The notes under the pieces were generated by a model. The model was given only the letters and a program-made list of their open reading frames with translations, was not told the origin of the DNA and did not search any database. The translations under genes and the position numbers were made by a program. This document shows positions 1 through 6,174 of a DNA stretch of 7,600 nt, in pieces. The first letter of the stretch is position 1. The number at the start of each line of letters is the position of its first letter. Source of the stretch: an uncultured Phascolarctobacterium sp. (GTDB taxonomy: Bacteria > Bacillota > Negativicutes > Acidaminococcales > Acidaminococcaceae); the NCBI GenBank assembly GCA_945949475.1, contig CAMFET010000032.1, positions 1 to 7,600 of the forward strand, read 5' to 3'.

Positions 1-496
1 AATGATACTGGGACAGAGAAGCCACCGCTTCCATACCTATAACTGCATCCGTGGAAGCCTTAACTCTCCCGGCTAACAGCATCGTTTTAAAGCCTCGAGC
101 CGCCAGCTTTTGAGCTAGGGTTATACCATTGGTTACATAAAAGGCTGTATTTTCCTCCAAGTATTCTGCCATCTGCTCCGTAGTAGAACCGGCATCCAAG
201 AACACAAAATCATTGGGATGTACCAAAGTGGCAGCGTAAGCTGCAATAGCTCGCTTTTCCTCAATATTGCGGCTATATTTTTCCTGCATATTACGTTCAT
301 GTCCATCGGACATAAGCACAGCAGCTGTGGCGCCACCATGTACCTTACGAATCCGGCCCAGCTTATCCAGTTGGTTCAAATCCCTGCGAATAGTGGATTC
401 AGAAATACCAATGGCCTGTGCCAACTCCAGCACGGTTACAGTCCCCTCTTGGTTTACTATTTTGACAATTTTTGCGAAACGTTCTTCTGTTAGCAT
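1..496 (-). CDS. DeoR/GlpR-family transcriptional repressor, 3' end cut by window edge
   Basis: This is a cytoplasmic sugar-responsive repressor of the DeoR/GlpR family, of which the first 165 residues are visible. The N-terminus starts MLTEERFAKIV and carries a winged helix-turn-helix at about residues 18-56. It includes the family signature SESTIRRDLNQL (32-43) and the wing KVHGGA (51-56). The C-terminal sugar-phosphate sensor domain begins near residue 75, with the phosphate-loop motif LDAGSTT at 100-106 and VTNG further on. The start at 496 is chosen because AAAGGAG lies just upstream and a good promoter lies at 517-545. The sensor half resembles the FruR type of Firmicutes, whose ligand is usually a phosphorylated fructose, but the ligand cannot be read here. 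Genes that would confirm a fructose operon (pfkB/fruK, fruA) would lie beyond the left edge. The gene is divergent from the DUF1847 gene. Confidence 0.93.
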   Translation of the reverse strand, partial: MLTEERFAKIVKIVNQEGTVTVLELAQAIGISESTIRRDLNQLDKLGRIRKVHGGATAAVLMSDGHERNMQEKYSRNIEEKRAIAAYAATLVHPNDFVFLDAGSTTEQMAEYLEENTAFYVTNGITLAQKLAARGFKTMLLAGRVKASTDAVIGMEAVASLSQYH

Positions 497-516
497 AATA
501 TTTCTCCTTTGCCAAT

Positions 517-545
517 ATCATATACCCAGAATTGCGCAAAGTCAA
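517..545 (-). promoter_or_regulatory. Promoter of the deoR-family gene
   Basis: On the minus strand a -35 hexamer TTGACT (540-545) and a -10 hexamer TATGAT (517-522) are separated by exactly 17 bp. This fits a sigma-A-type promoter, with transcription starting about 10 bp before the ribosome-binding site AAAGGAG. One of the repeated GCAAA decamers (531-540) lies between the two hexamers, as expected for an autoregulated repressor. Confidence 0.7.
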
Positions 546-591
546 TCATTTTTGAGCAAATTCATGCAGAAATTTTTCTTTTTTACGCAAA
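531..591. promoter_or_regulatory. Candidate operator: three decamer direct repeats
   Basis: Three similar decamers lie in the same orientation upstream of the DeoR-family gene: ATTGCGCAAA (531-540), TTTGAGCAAA (551-560) and TTTACGCAAA (582-591). All share the form NTT..GCAAA. They start 20 and 31 bp apart, close to two and three helical turns, so a multimeric regulator could bind one face of the DNA. One copy falls inside the repressor's own promoter spacer and the others lie just upstream. DeoR-family repressors commonly bind multiple repeats and control their own genes. Assigning this operator to the adjacent regulator is an inference. Confidence 0.4.
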
Positions 592-634
592 ATCACGCGG
601 CATGCTTTTTCTTGGGAAATTCTCCTTAGTAAAT

Positions 635-663
635 TTGATATTTAACATCTCATATGATAGGAT
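635..663 (+). promoter_or_regulatory. Promoter of the DUF1847 gene
   Basis: The -35 hexamer TTGATA (635-640) and -10 hexamer TAGGAT (658-663) are separated by 17 bp. The transcript would start near 670, about 35 bases ahead of the ATG at 706. The -10 is imperfect and overlapping alternatives (TATGAT, GATATA) exist nearby, so the exact hexamer is uncertain. Confidence 0.45.
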
Positions 664-705
664 ATAAGCAGCCAAAAATCATATCCATGGAAGGAAGGTA
701 TTCTT

Positions 706-1311
706 ATGAAGTGTAAATGCGCAACCTGTCCAACCCATGCCTGCTATACCAAAGGCGTGAACTGCACCGGCGTCCCCCACACTGAGGTTAAGGCTGCTTA
801 TACCGAGGCAGAGCTAAAGCTAATGCAGGCTGCAGCCTATGTGGAGGGCACCTTTTATAGTAATATTTGCCGCTTGCAGGAAACGGCTGAATTTGCCAAG
901 GCTATGGGTTATAAAAAGCTAGGGATGGCCTTCTGTATTGGCCTGAATGCGGAGGCACGCTATATAGCCAAATATTTTGAGCAGCAGGGCTTCGAGTTTT
1001 ATAGCGTATGCTGCAAAAACTGTAGCTTTCCCAAAAAAGAGCTGGGTCTCAAGCAAGTTAAGCCGGAGTTGGAGCATGAAGCCATGTGTAACCCCAAATT
1101 CCAAGCACGTTTTCTGGCCGAGCAGGGTGTGGAGCTCTTTATTTCCTGCGGCCTGTGCGTAGGTCATGATGCTATCTTCAATATGAACTGCCCCGGTCCC
1201 GTAACTAATCTGGTGGTCAAGGACAGATTGTTAGGACACAACCCCTTGGCTGCCATCTATTCCCGTTATTGGAAGCGCAAGCTAGGCATTATGGACGAGG
1301 GAGAAGTATAA
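706..1311 (+). CDS. DUF1847 cysteine-rich, putative metal-binding protein
   Basis: This 201-residue soluble protein has the length and sequence features of the DUF1847 family, whose biochemical function is not established. The N-terminus has a dense cysteine cluster of the form CxCx2Cx4Cx6C (Cys3, 5, 8, 13, 20). Two further clusters follow, CCKNC in the middle and a C-terminal segment with FISCGLCVGHDA and NMNCPGP. These look like ligands for zinc or an iron-sulfur centre. No transmembrane segment or signal peptide is seen. The start at 706 is supported by AAGGAAGG seven bases upstream. The gene is a single transcription unit: promoter at 635-663, strong terminator at 1347-1390, and divergent from the DeoR-family regulator, which could control it. 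The metal and the reaction, if any, cannot be deduced. Confidence 0.88.
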   Translation: MKCKCATCPTHACYTKGVNCTGVPHTEVKAAYTEAELKLMQAAAYVEGTFYSNICRLQETAEFAKAMGYKKLGMAFCIGLNAEARYIAKYFEQQGFEFYSVCCKNCSFPKKELGLKQVKPELEHEAMCNPKFQARFLAEQGVELFISCGLCVGHDAIFNMNCPGPVTNLVVKDRLLGHNPLAAIYSRYWKRKLGIMDEGEV

Positions 1312-1346
1312 ACCTATTCATCGGCTTAAGCTAAATATATGCAAAT

Positions 1347-1390
1347 TAAAACCGCTTACTGACTCTTTTGATTGTCAGTAAGCGGTTTTA
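1347..1390. terminator. Bidirectional rho-independent terminator between DUF1847 gene and ilvC
   Basis: A perfect 17-bp inverted repeat has arms at 1347-1363 and 1374-1390 and a 10-nt loop. The GC-rich core is CCGCTTACTGAC paired with GTCAGTAAGCGG. AAAA flanks one arm and TTTT the other, so the hairpin carries a U-tract when read from either strand. It sits 35 bp after the DUF1847 stop and about 100 bp after the ilvC stop, and can end both convergent transcripts. Confidence 0.88.
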
Positions 1391-1493
1391 TCATGCTTGT
1401 TTACTCGTGCTGGGCAGCTTTTCTTTTCTCTACGCTGCCTGTAGCGCACCAAGTAATGCTTTCCCTTATTTTCCTTTTAGCTCTTTACCCGAA

Positions 1494-2489
1494 TTATTTC
1501 TTTTTCAGGAAGGACATCATACTACGCAGATTTGCGCCAACCTTTTCGGCTTGAGTTTGAGCAGCGCGACGACGCATAGCGTTGAATTGAGGACGACCGC
1601 ATTGGTTTTCCAGCAGCCATTTCTTAGCAAAGGTGCCGTCTTGAATTTCAGCCAGAACCTTCTTCATTTCAGCCTTGGTAGCATCGGTAATGATGCGAGG
1701 ACCGGTTACATAATCGCCATATTCAGCGGTATCGGAGATGGAATGACGCATTTTAGCCATGCCGCCTTCATACATCAGGTCAACGATGAGCTTCATTTCA
1801 TGCATGCATTCGAAGTAAGCGCTTTCGGGTTCATAGCCAGCTTCTACCAGAGTTTCAAAGCCAGCGTTCATCAGTGCGCAAACACCGCCGCACAGAACTG
1901 CTTGCTCACCGAACAGGTCGGTTTCAGTTTCTTCACGGAAGGTGGTTTCCAAAGCGCCAGCACGGGTGCCGCCAATGCCTTTAGCATATGCCAGAGCCAA
2001 GTCATGAGCTTTGCCGGTGGGGTTTTGGTAAGCGGTTACCAGAACGGGAACACCGCTGCCTTCGGTGTAGGTACGGCGTACCAAATGGCCGGGGCCTTTA
2101 GGAGCAACCATGAATACGTCCACATCAGCAGGAGGAACGATTTGACCGAAATGAATGTTGAAGCCATGAGCAAATGCCAAAGCCTTGCCAGCGGTCAGGT
2201 TAGGAGCAATATCTTTTTTGTAGGTTGCAGCTTGCTTCTCATCAGGAATCAGCATCATGATAACGTCTGCTTTTTTAGCAGCGTCAGCAGCAGTCATAAC
2301 AGTCAGGCCAGCAGCCTCAGCCTTAGCCCAGGATTTGGAGCCTTCATACAGGCCTACAACTACATCCACGCCACTTTCCTTCAGGTTCAGAGCATGAGCA
2401 TGACCTTGGGAGCCATAGCCGATGATGGCTACGGTTTTACCTGCCAATAATTCCAGATTTGCATCGCTGTCATAATACATTTGTACCAT
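1494..2489 (-). CDS. ilvC: Ketol-acid reductoisomerase (class I)
   Basis: IlvC performs the Mg2+-dependent alkyl migration and NAD(P)H reduction of acetolactate or acetohydroxybutyrate, the second common step of valine, isoleucine and leucine synthesis, in the cytoplasm. At 331 residues it has the usual short class I length. The Rossmann motif GYGSQGHA is at 24-31 and the catalytic His at 108. The C-terminal knotted domain has the metal ligands Asp191 and Glu195 (in ETDLFGEQ), Glu227 and Glu231, and the substrate-binding Ser252. The cofactor loop reads LYEGSKS (47-53), where class I NADPH enzymes usually have an Arg at position 48, so cofactor preference may differ. The ATG at 2489 follows AAGAGGT about ten bases upstream. 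The gene stands alone, without ilvBN or leu genes adjacent in the window, and is controlled by the T-box leader at 2607-2870. Confidence 0.98.
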   Translation of the reverse strand: MVQMYYDSDANLELLAGKTVAIIGYGSQGHAHALNLKESGVDVVVGLYEGSKSWAKAEAAGLTVMTAADAAKKADVIMMLIPDEKQAATYKKDIAPNLTAGKALAFAHGFNIHFGQIVPPADVDVFMVAPKGPGHLVRRTYTEGSGVPVLVTAYQNPTGKAHDLALAYAKGIGGTRAGALETTFREETETDLFGEQAVLCGGVCALMNAGFETLVEAGYEPESAYFECMHEMKLIVDLMYEGGMAKMRHSISDTAEYGDYVTGPRIITDATKAEMKKVLAEIQDGTFAKKWLLENQCGRPQFNAMRRRAAQTQAEKVGANLRSMMSFLKKK

Positions 2490-2606
2490 TTTTAATTTAC
2501 CTCTTTTCTTGTTTTTGTTTATATATTTTTTTAAATAGCTTGTTTTCTATGGAGCTAACGCTCCTTTTCCCTTATTTCATGACTGCCTTACAGCTTATGA
2601 TGGACT

Positions 2607-2641
2607 AAAAAAGCCCCTGCTTGTACAACACAAGTAGGGGC
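2607..2641 (-). terminator. T-box-controlled intrinsic terminator of ilvC leader
   Basis: On the minus strand an 11-bp stem with one A-C mismatch (arms 2631-2641 and 2613-2623, 7-nt loop) is followed by six U residues (2607-2612). Its 5' arm contains the CCCCT needed for the antiterminator, so the two structures exclude each other. About 117 bases separate the terminator from the ilvC start. That segment holds no ORF of note, only a short GGAGC/GCTCC hairpin. Confidence 0.88.
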
Positions 2642-2870
2642 GTAAATACGCGGTACCACCCTAATTTATTACTTTAGCACCAGTCCATCAACCGGCTCGG
2701 AAATAACGCATCCGCTGCGCATCAGTCTACTCACCATAGGTTTTTGCTGACGAGTTCATGGGTGATTTAATCAATAAGGCTCTGTACCGGTTTACACCAA
2801 CCACCGGCTCTCTAAGACTTCACACTTATCTTTGGTCCCAATCATCACCTTTAAGGGTCGATTTGAAATT
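2607..2870 (-). ncRNA. T-box riboswitch leader of ilvC, probable Ile specifier (AUC)
   Basis: This is a tRNA-sensing leader that reads the charging state of a tRNA and allows ilvC transcription when the amino acid is scarce. The invariant T-box AGGGTGGTACCGCG lies at 2649-2662. A GCG/CGC hairpin and a pairing CCCCT complete the antiterminator. The competing terminator follows at 2607-2641. Stem I shows the typical AGAGAGCCGGTGG and GGTGTAAACCGG segments. The specifier is most likely AUC (Ile) at 2764-2766, followed by A, because it lies in an internal loop closed by GGG/CCC and by a lower helix GATGA/TCGTC with a kink-turn-like UGAAC. CTC (Leu) at about 2753-2755 is a less likely alternative because it falls in the lower helix. 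Confidence 0.92.
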
Positions 2871-2876
2871 ACTGAT

Positions 2877-2905
2877 ACTATACTCCTTTTTTTATAGATT
2901 GTCAA
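2877..2905 (-). promoter_or_regulatory. Promoter of the ilvC T-box transcript
   Basis: A near-consensus promoter on the minus strand has -35 TTGACA (2900-2905), a 17-bp spacer and -10 TATAGT (2877-2882). Transcription should start around 2870, immediately before stem I of the T-box leader. Strong basal transcription is expected, with control exercised by attenuation in the leader. Confidence 0.85.
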
Positions 2906-3126
2906 CTCTTTTCGCAAAAAATTTTAGAAATTTCTTTTCTATACCTCAATAGAGAACATTTTGTGATTTTTGTACATCATAAAAAGACAAATTCCTTATG
3001 TAAATTTTTAACGCTTCATTTCAGTGTACTTTTATACAATTTTTCTTCTTTCAAGAGACTCGTCCTTTTTTCTCCTTCGTCTATTCCCTTCTCAGAGCCT
3101 TGCTTTGTTCTCATACCTTCAAAGCA
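2906..3126. other. Non-coding spacer between ilvC leader promoter and the UxaE-like gene terminator
   Basis: About 220 bp of AT-rich sequence lies here, strongly pyrimidine-rich on the plus strand at about 3040-3110. I see no convincing gene, RNA or repeat. Short open frames on either strand lack a sensible ribosome-binding site and protein-like composition. Confidence 0.5.
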
Positions 3127-3156
3127 AAAGCCTGCCGAACTACATCAGCAGGCTTT
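3127..3156 (-). terminator. Rho-independent terminator after the UxaE-like gene
   Basis: A perfect 9-bp inverted repeat (AAAGCCTGC at 3127-3135 with GCAGGCTTT at 3148-3156, 12-nt loop) lies 15 bp beyond the stop codon at 3172. Read on the minus strand, the stem ends in a run of U residues. It separates this gene from the ilvC unit downstream. Confidence 0.75.
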
Positions 3157-3171
3157 AATAACATTAAATTT

Positions 3172-4542
3172 TTACAGATTCTTTAAATAGCTACCTACAT
3201 TTGCGCGCACTGCCTCAGCATAAGCATCTTTATGTGCTTGCAAAAAGGCCTTAATATCAGCAGCCAGATTACCTTCCTTAGGATTAAGCACCTTGCTATA
3301 GCTCAGTGCAAAAGCCTTGCAAGCGTCGGTGCCGCAAATGCAGTCCGCAGCCACTGGCTCTACACCAGCAACAGAGGCCAATTTAGCGTAAAGCTCTGCA
3401 TCAGTAGCAGCAATAAGCTTCACAGCGCTCATCCACAGGATATTGTTCAGCTTGAAATGTACCTTGCCCTTAGTGTATTTCAGTGCGGCAGCTGGGTCGG
3501 ACAAGCCAATTTCCGCATTACGGAAGCTCAGACGATACTCAAAGGCAGAAGCAATGTCGCAGTGCAGCTGCAAATTATCTGCCAAGGCTTCCTTTTCATT
3601 CAGAGGATCCAAGCAAATTGCAGCCAGCTTAATACCATTGCGCTCCAGCTCATTGGCAATCAAATAATGCTCCTGCGGGGTAAGCAGCTTGCCGGGCTTA
3701 GACAGCGTCAGCTCAAAATCAATATCCCAGGGGGTGTTCTTTAAATAGGAATTATAGATGAACTGAATATGCATAATTGCTTCACCGTATTCTAAAACAA
3801 TGCGGTGCAGCTCTTTCTCTTCAAATTTAATCTTATTATTACCCACCTTAAACTCTGCATTTAAGTAGGATGCGTTCACAGCAGCACAGAATGCTTCATT
3901 GAATTGATAGAAGCGCTTTTCAACCTCATCATCAGACAGCTTTTCAATAGCAAGGTTAATCTTTTCGCTGCAATCAAAGCCAATCATGCTGTAACCATAA
4001 AGCAGAGCTTTAACAATCTCTTCCTCAGATTTCAGACCTGCTGCATTCGCACCATAGCCTTCCTTATAGCCAGCTTCGAGTACACCCCAGGTTGCAGTAT
4101 CCACAGCCTCCAGAAAATTACGCTGCAGGGCAGCACTATCCTCAGGAGTGTAATCTACAAGGACGGGCTTTATTTGACGCTTAGCAAATAAGTCCACTAC
4201 AAAAGCATCAGCACAGCCCAGCCAATCGCTAAAGCCCACACTGGTGCCTCTAGTACCACAGGCACTGGGTGCAGCCCATTTTACAAAACGACGCACCACA
4301 GCAGCATTATTAGCATTTAAGGCCGCCAAAATAACTTTACTGCCTGCTATCTCCTTAAGCTCTGTTTCCTTAAGCATACCGGTCATAGCTGTCTCTTTAT
4401 CAACAACCACTGCTAAGCGTTTACCTGCTTCAGTATTCACCAAAGCTAGCCAACCACCATCCACAGCACACACAGATGCCTTTATTACTTCAGCTGCAGC
4501 CTCCTGCAGCACATTCATTGCTACTACTTGTTTGATAGCCAT
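3172..4542 (-). CDS. Tagaturonate epimerase (UxaE)-like protein, divergent
   Basis: This 456-residue soluble protein resembles the UxaE family, whose characterised member interconverts tagaturonate and fructuronate in bacterial hexuronate breakdown. Family-like segments are GTRGTSVGFSDWLG (96-109), DTATWGVLEAGYKEGYGANA (148-167), AIMHIQFIY (255-263), DIDFEL (273-278), LQLHCDIASAF (324-334) and a C-terminal KVHFKL (360-365). As I recall the Thermotoga enzyme, the histidine motif HSGSDK aligns with SFRNAEIG (339-346) here, and a GDRLG segment aligns with SDWLG. Some active-site residues may therefore be missing, and a changed reaction or no catalysis is possible. The start is placed at 4542, not the in-frame ATG at 4566, because GGAGG at 4550-4554 is seven bases ahead of it and the promoter would start RNA at about 4568. 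No uronate genes (uxaA, uxaB, uxaC, kdgK) lie nearby. Family assignment is from memory of motifs. Confidence 0.72.
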   Translation of the reverse strand: MAIKQVVAMNVLQEAAAEVIKASVCAVDGGWLALVNTEAGKRLAVVVDKETAMTGMLKETELKEIAGSKVILAALNANNAAVVRRFVKWAAPSACGTRGTSVGFSDWLGCADAFVVDLFAKRQIKPVLVDYTPEDSAALQRNFLEAVDTATWGVLEAGYKEGYGANAAGLKSEEEIVKALLYGYSMIGFDCSEKINLAIEKLSDDEVEKRFYQFNEAFCAAVNASYLNAEFKVGNNKIKFEEKELHRIVLEYGEAIMHIQFIYNSYLKNTPWDIDFELTLSKPGKLLTPQEHYLIANELERNGIKLAAICLDPLNEKEALADNLQLHCDIASAFEYRLSFRNAEIGLSDPAAALKYTKGKVHFKLNNILWMSAVKLIAATDAELYAKLASVAGVEPVAADCICGTDACKAFALSYSKVLNPKEGNLAADIKAFLQAHKDAYAEAVRANVGSYLKNL

Positions 4543-4574
4543 TTTTTTGCCTCCAATTTTGCACATAAATTGTC

Positions 4575-4603
4575 ATAATACTATTATCTCTAAAAACTGT
4601 CCA
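4575..4603 (-). promoter_or_regulatory. Promoter of the UxaE-like gene
   Basis: On the minus strand -35 TGGACA (4598-4603) and -10 TATTAT (4575-4580) are separated by 17 bp, each one base from consensus. RNA would begin at about 4568, leaving a leader of roughly 25 bases that contains GGAGG. An overlapping alternative (TTGCTT, 17 bp, GATAAT) lies about 10 bp upstream. Confidence 0.6.
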
Positions 4604-4721
4604 TAAAGCAAGCTCAAACTGCAATCTTTGCAAAAAAACCTGCGTTTGTATACAAAATGCACTTATCCTCCCCTGCTTTAAAAGCTCTTTTTGGCTAGCC
4701 TCAGGGATATTTAGTGCAAGG

Positions 4722-4900
4722 TTATCAACAGTATCCACATACTTATCCACAGTTTTTGTGCATAACTTTCACCTATCTACAAGTTATCCACTTGTTTTCC
4801 ACTTGTAAAAGTGCCTATTTAAGCGCTTTTTCTAAACTTATCAACATGTTATACACAATCTGTGGATAAGTTTAAGGATTATTAATCACAACTTTCCACA
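4722..4900. other. DnaA-box cluster (candidate replication origin or DnaA-binding regulatory locus)
   Basis: Many nonamers match the DnaA box TTATCCACA. Perfect copies are at 4743-4751 (plus) and 4861-4869 (minus, as TGTGGATAA). Single-mismatch copies are TTATCAACA at 4722-4730 and 4838-4846, GTATCCACA at 4731-4739, TTATGCACA on the minus strand at 4757-4765, TTATCCACT at 4784-4792 and TTATACACA at 4849-4857. Weaker two-mismatch copies lie at 4773-4781, 4795-4803, 4882-4890 and 4892-4900. Eight good sites fall within about 150 bp, in two sub-clusters separated by a stretch with the palindrome AAGCGCTT. Origins in Bacillota have this box density next to AT-rich DNA, and AT-rich DNA follows up to 5170. 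No dnaA, dnaN or rpmH is adjacent, and both flanking genes point leftward, so a DnaA-titration or regulatory cluster is an equally fair reading. Confidence 0.7.
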
Positions 4901-4918
4901 GCCCTAGATATAGTATTG

Positions 4919-4947
4919 CCCCATGTTTTTTCTACAAATACATGGGG
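4919..4947. repeat. Perfect 8-bp inverted repeat beside the DnaA-box cluster
   Basis: CCCCATGT (4919-4926) pairs with ACATGGGG (4940-4947) around a 13-nt loop. No U-tract follows on either strand, so it is not an obvious terminator. It may be a protein-binding palindrome or a structural element of the neighbouring DnaA-box region. Its role is unknown. Confidence 0.4.
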
Positions 4948-5176
4948 ACATCTGTACTTCAATAGTCCCTTCACGCATATTTTTTCTGTCTCCTCCCTTT
5001 TTGGATATTATTTGTTGCTTACCTTCAAAAAACCGCGCAACCATGCGGTTAAAGCTTTCTGAAAATAAAAATGTGGCGCCAAATTTTTGTTTTTGACACC
5101 ACCAAAATGCACATATTAAAACTGAACGGATTGTTATCCTTATTGAAAATATTAATAAGAATTATCCACTAGTCTA
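4948..5176. other. AT-rich non-coding segment downstream of rarD
   Basis: This holds no credible gene. It contains the likely rarD terminator (5027-5050), small palindromes AAAGCTTT (5051-5058) and TGGCGCCA (5074-5081), and an AT-rich run (about 5116-5166). A further near-match DnaA box, TTATCCACT, sits at 5162-5170 just outside the rarD stop. If the cluster to the left is an origin, this AT-rich run is one candidate for the unwinding region. Confidence 0.4.
5027..5050 (-). terminator. Probable rho-independent terminator of rarD
   Basis: On the minus strand AACCGC (5045-5050) pairs with GCGGTT (5031-5036) around an 8-nt loop, and six T residues (5027-5032, partly within the stem) follow. The stem is short and the hairpin lies about 125 bp after the rarD stop, so it is plausible but not strong. 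Confidence 0.5.
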
Positions 5177-6061
5177 TTAAATACGACGTAGCTGCGAAAT
5201 GGTAAAGAAAATTAGACCTAACCAAATGCAACCAAAAGCCACCGCATGAGTAAGCGTAAAAGCCTCTCCATACATAAAAATACCAATTAATAGAGTAATG
5301 GAAGGAGCGATATACTGCATAAAGCCCACCATATAGAGCGGCAAAAGCTTAGCACAGCCTGTAAAAAACAAAAGTGGTGTGGCCGTAGCAATCCCAGCGC
5401 CCATCAAATAAAAAAATGTGCTCTTATCACAGCTTTGATACACATTGCCTCCATGCTGTCCCAAATAATATAGATAGAAGAGCATCAGCGGCGATATCAG
5501 CAAGGTTTCTAGCATAATACTTGTTAACGCCTGTGCCTTAATAAGCTTCTTTAAAAGGCCATATAAAGCAAAGGTGGCTGCTAAGCTAACAGATACCCAT
5601 GGTAAGCTGCCATTCTTGACAACAATCACACCAATACCCACAGCTGCGCAGGCAACAGCAAGTGTTTGCAGTCTATCCAGCTTTTCATGCAAAAAGAGCA
5701 TCCCAAAAAGCACACTCACCAAAGGATTGATGTAATAGCCCATGCTGGTCTCCACAATACGGCCTACCTCAACTGCCCAAATAAAAATTCCCCAGTTAAA
5801 GCTTATCGTAATTGCTGCCAAGATCATGCAAATGCTCGTCTTCCAAGTACTAAAAATAGCCTTCGTTTCCTCAACAAAAACCTTTAATTTTCCCGTACCC
5901 AATAACAACAGAAAAACAAACACTACTGACCAAAGAAACCGGCTTGCCAAAATTTCCATAGCATCCACATGTTGAAGCTGGCGCCAGTAGATAGGCAGCA
6001 CACCCCAAATTAAATATGCTGACAAACCATAAAAAACACCCAATTTATATTGTTTATCCAT
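5177..6061 (-). CDS. rarD: RarD-type EamA/DMT-superfamily transporter
   Basis: This 294-residue integral membrane protein of the drug/metabolite transporter superfamily has about ten predicted hydrophobic helices arranged as two EamA repeats. The N-terminus GLSAYLIWGVLPIYWRQL (12-29) and the segments FNWGIFIWAVEVGRIVETS (88-106) and GYYINPLVSVLFGMLFLHEKL (108-128) are typical of the RarD subfamily. Length matches the family. The family's substrate is not firmly known (named for chloramphenicol sensitivity), and export of small metabolites is the usual guess. The ATG at 6061 follows AAGGGTG by about seven bases. The gene has its own promoter at 6096-6124 and a probable terminator at 5027-5050. 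It lies 113 bp behind the PucR-type regulator in the same direction, so it could be regulated by it or read through from it. Confidence 0.93.
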   Translation of the reverse strand: MDKQYKLGVFYGLSAYLIWGVLPIYWRQLQHVDAMEILASRFLWSVVFVFLLLLGTGKLKVFVEETKAIFSTWKTSICMILAAITISFNWGIFIWAVEVGRIVETSMGYYINPLVSVLFGMLFLHEKLDRLQTLAVACAAVGIGVIVVKNGSLPWVSVSLAATFALYGLLKKLIKAQALTSIMLETLLISPLMLFYLYYLGQHGGNVYQSCDKSTFFYLMGAGIATATPLLFFTGCAKLLPLYMVGFMQYIAPSITLLIGIFMYGEAFTLTHAVAFGCIWLGLIFFTISQLRRI

Positions 6062-6095
6062 CAGTAATCACCCTTATGTTGATATGACAAGCTAT

Positions 6096-6124
6096 ATTAT
6101 AACCCCATTTTAAAAAGATAACAA
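6096..6124 (-). promoter_or_regulatory. Promoter of rarD
   Basis: On the minus strand -35 TTGTTA (6119-6124) and a perfect -10 TATAAT (6096-6101) are separated by 17 bp. The transcript would start at about 6089, roughly 28 bases before the rarD ATG. It lies entirely in the gap behind the pucR-family gene. Confidence 0.72.
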
Positions 6125-6174
6125 GGTCTAATAATTGCTAATCTAAAATATCATAAGGGCTGCTATAAATGCGA

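Noticed and set aside
1368..2450. 360-codon open frame on the plus strand opposite ilvC
   Set aside because: It is the antisense shadow of a highly conserved enzyme gene, starts inside the terminator hairpin, has no ribosome-binding site, and its protein has no recognisable family or sensible composition.
2551..2565. GGAGC/GCTCC hairpin followed by TTTT on the plus strand
   Set aside because: The 5-bp stem is too short to be a convincing terminator, and no plus-strand transcript is expected there. It is probably only leader structure ahead of ilvC.
2758..3190. Two short plus-strand frames over the T-box leader and following spacer
   Set aside because: The first is opposite the T-box RNA and the second runs through a terminator. 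Neither has a ribosome-binding site or protein-like composition.
3232..4606. Several plus-strand frames opposite the UxaE-like gene
   Set aside because: They are antisense shadows with no start signals. The minus-strand gene has family motifs, a promoter and a terminator.
4490..4750. 86-residue minus-strand frame reading out of the DnaA-box region
   Set aside because: Its MDKYVDTVDN start is produced by the DnaA boxes themselves. It overlaps the start of the UxaE-like gene in another frame, crosses that gene's promoter and has no Shine-Dalgarno site. It does not resemble DnaA.
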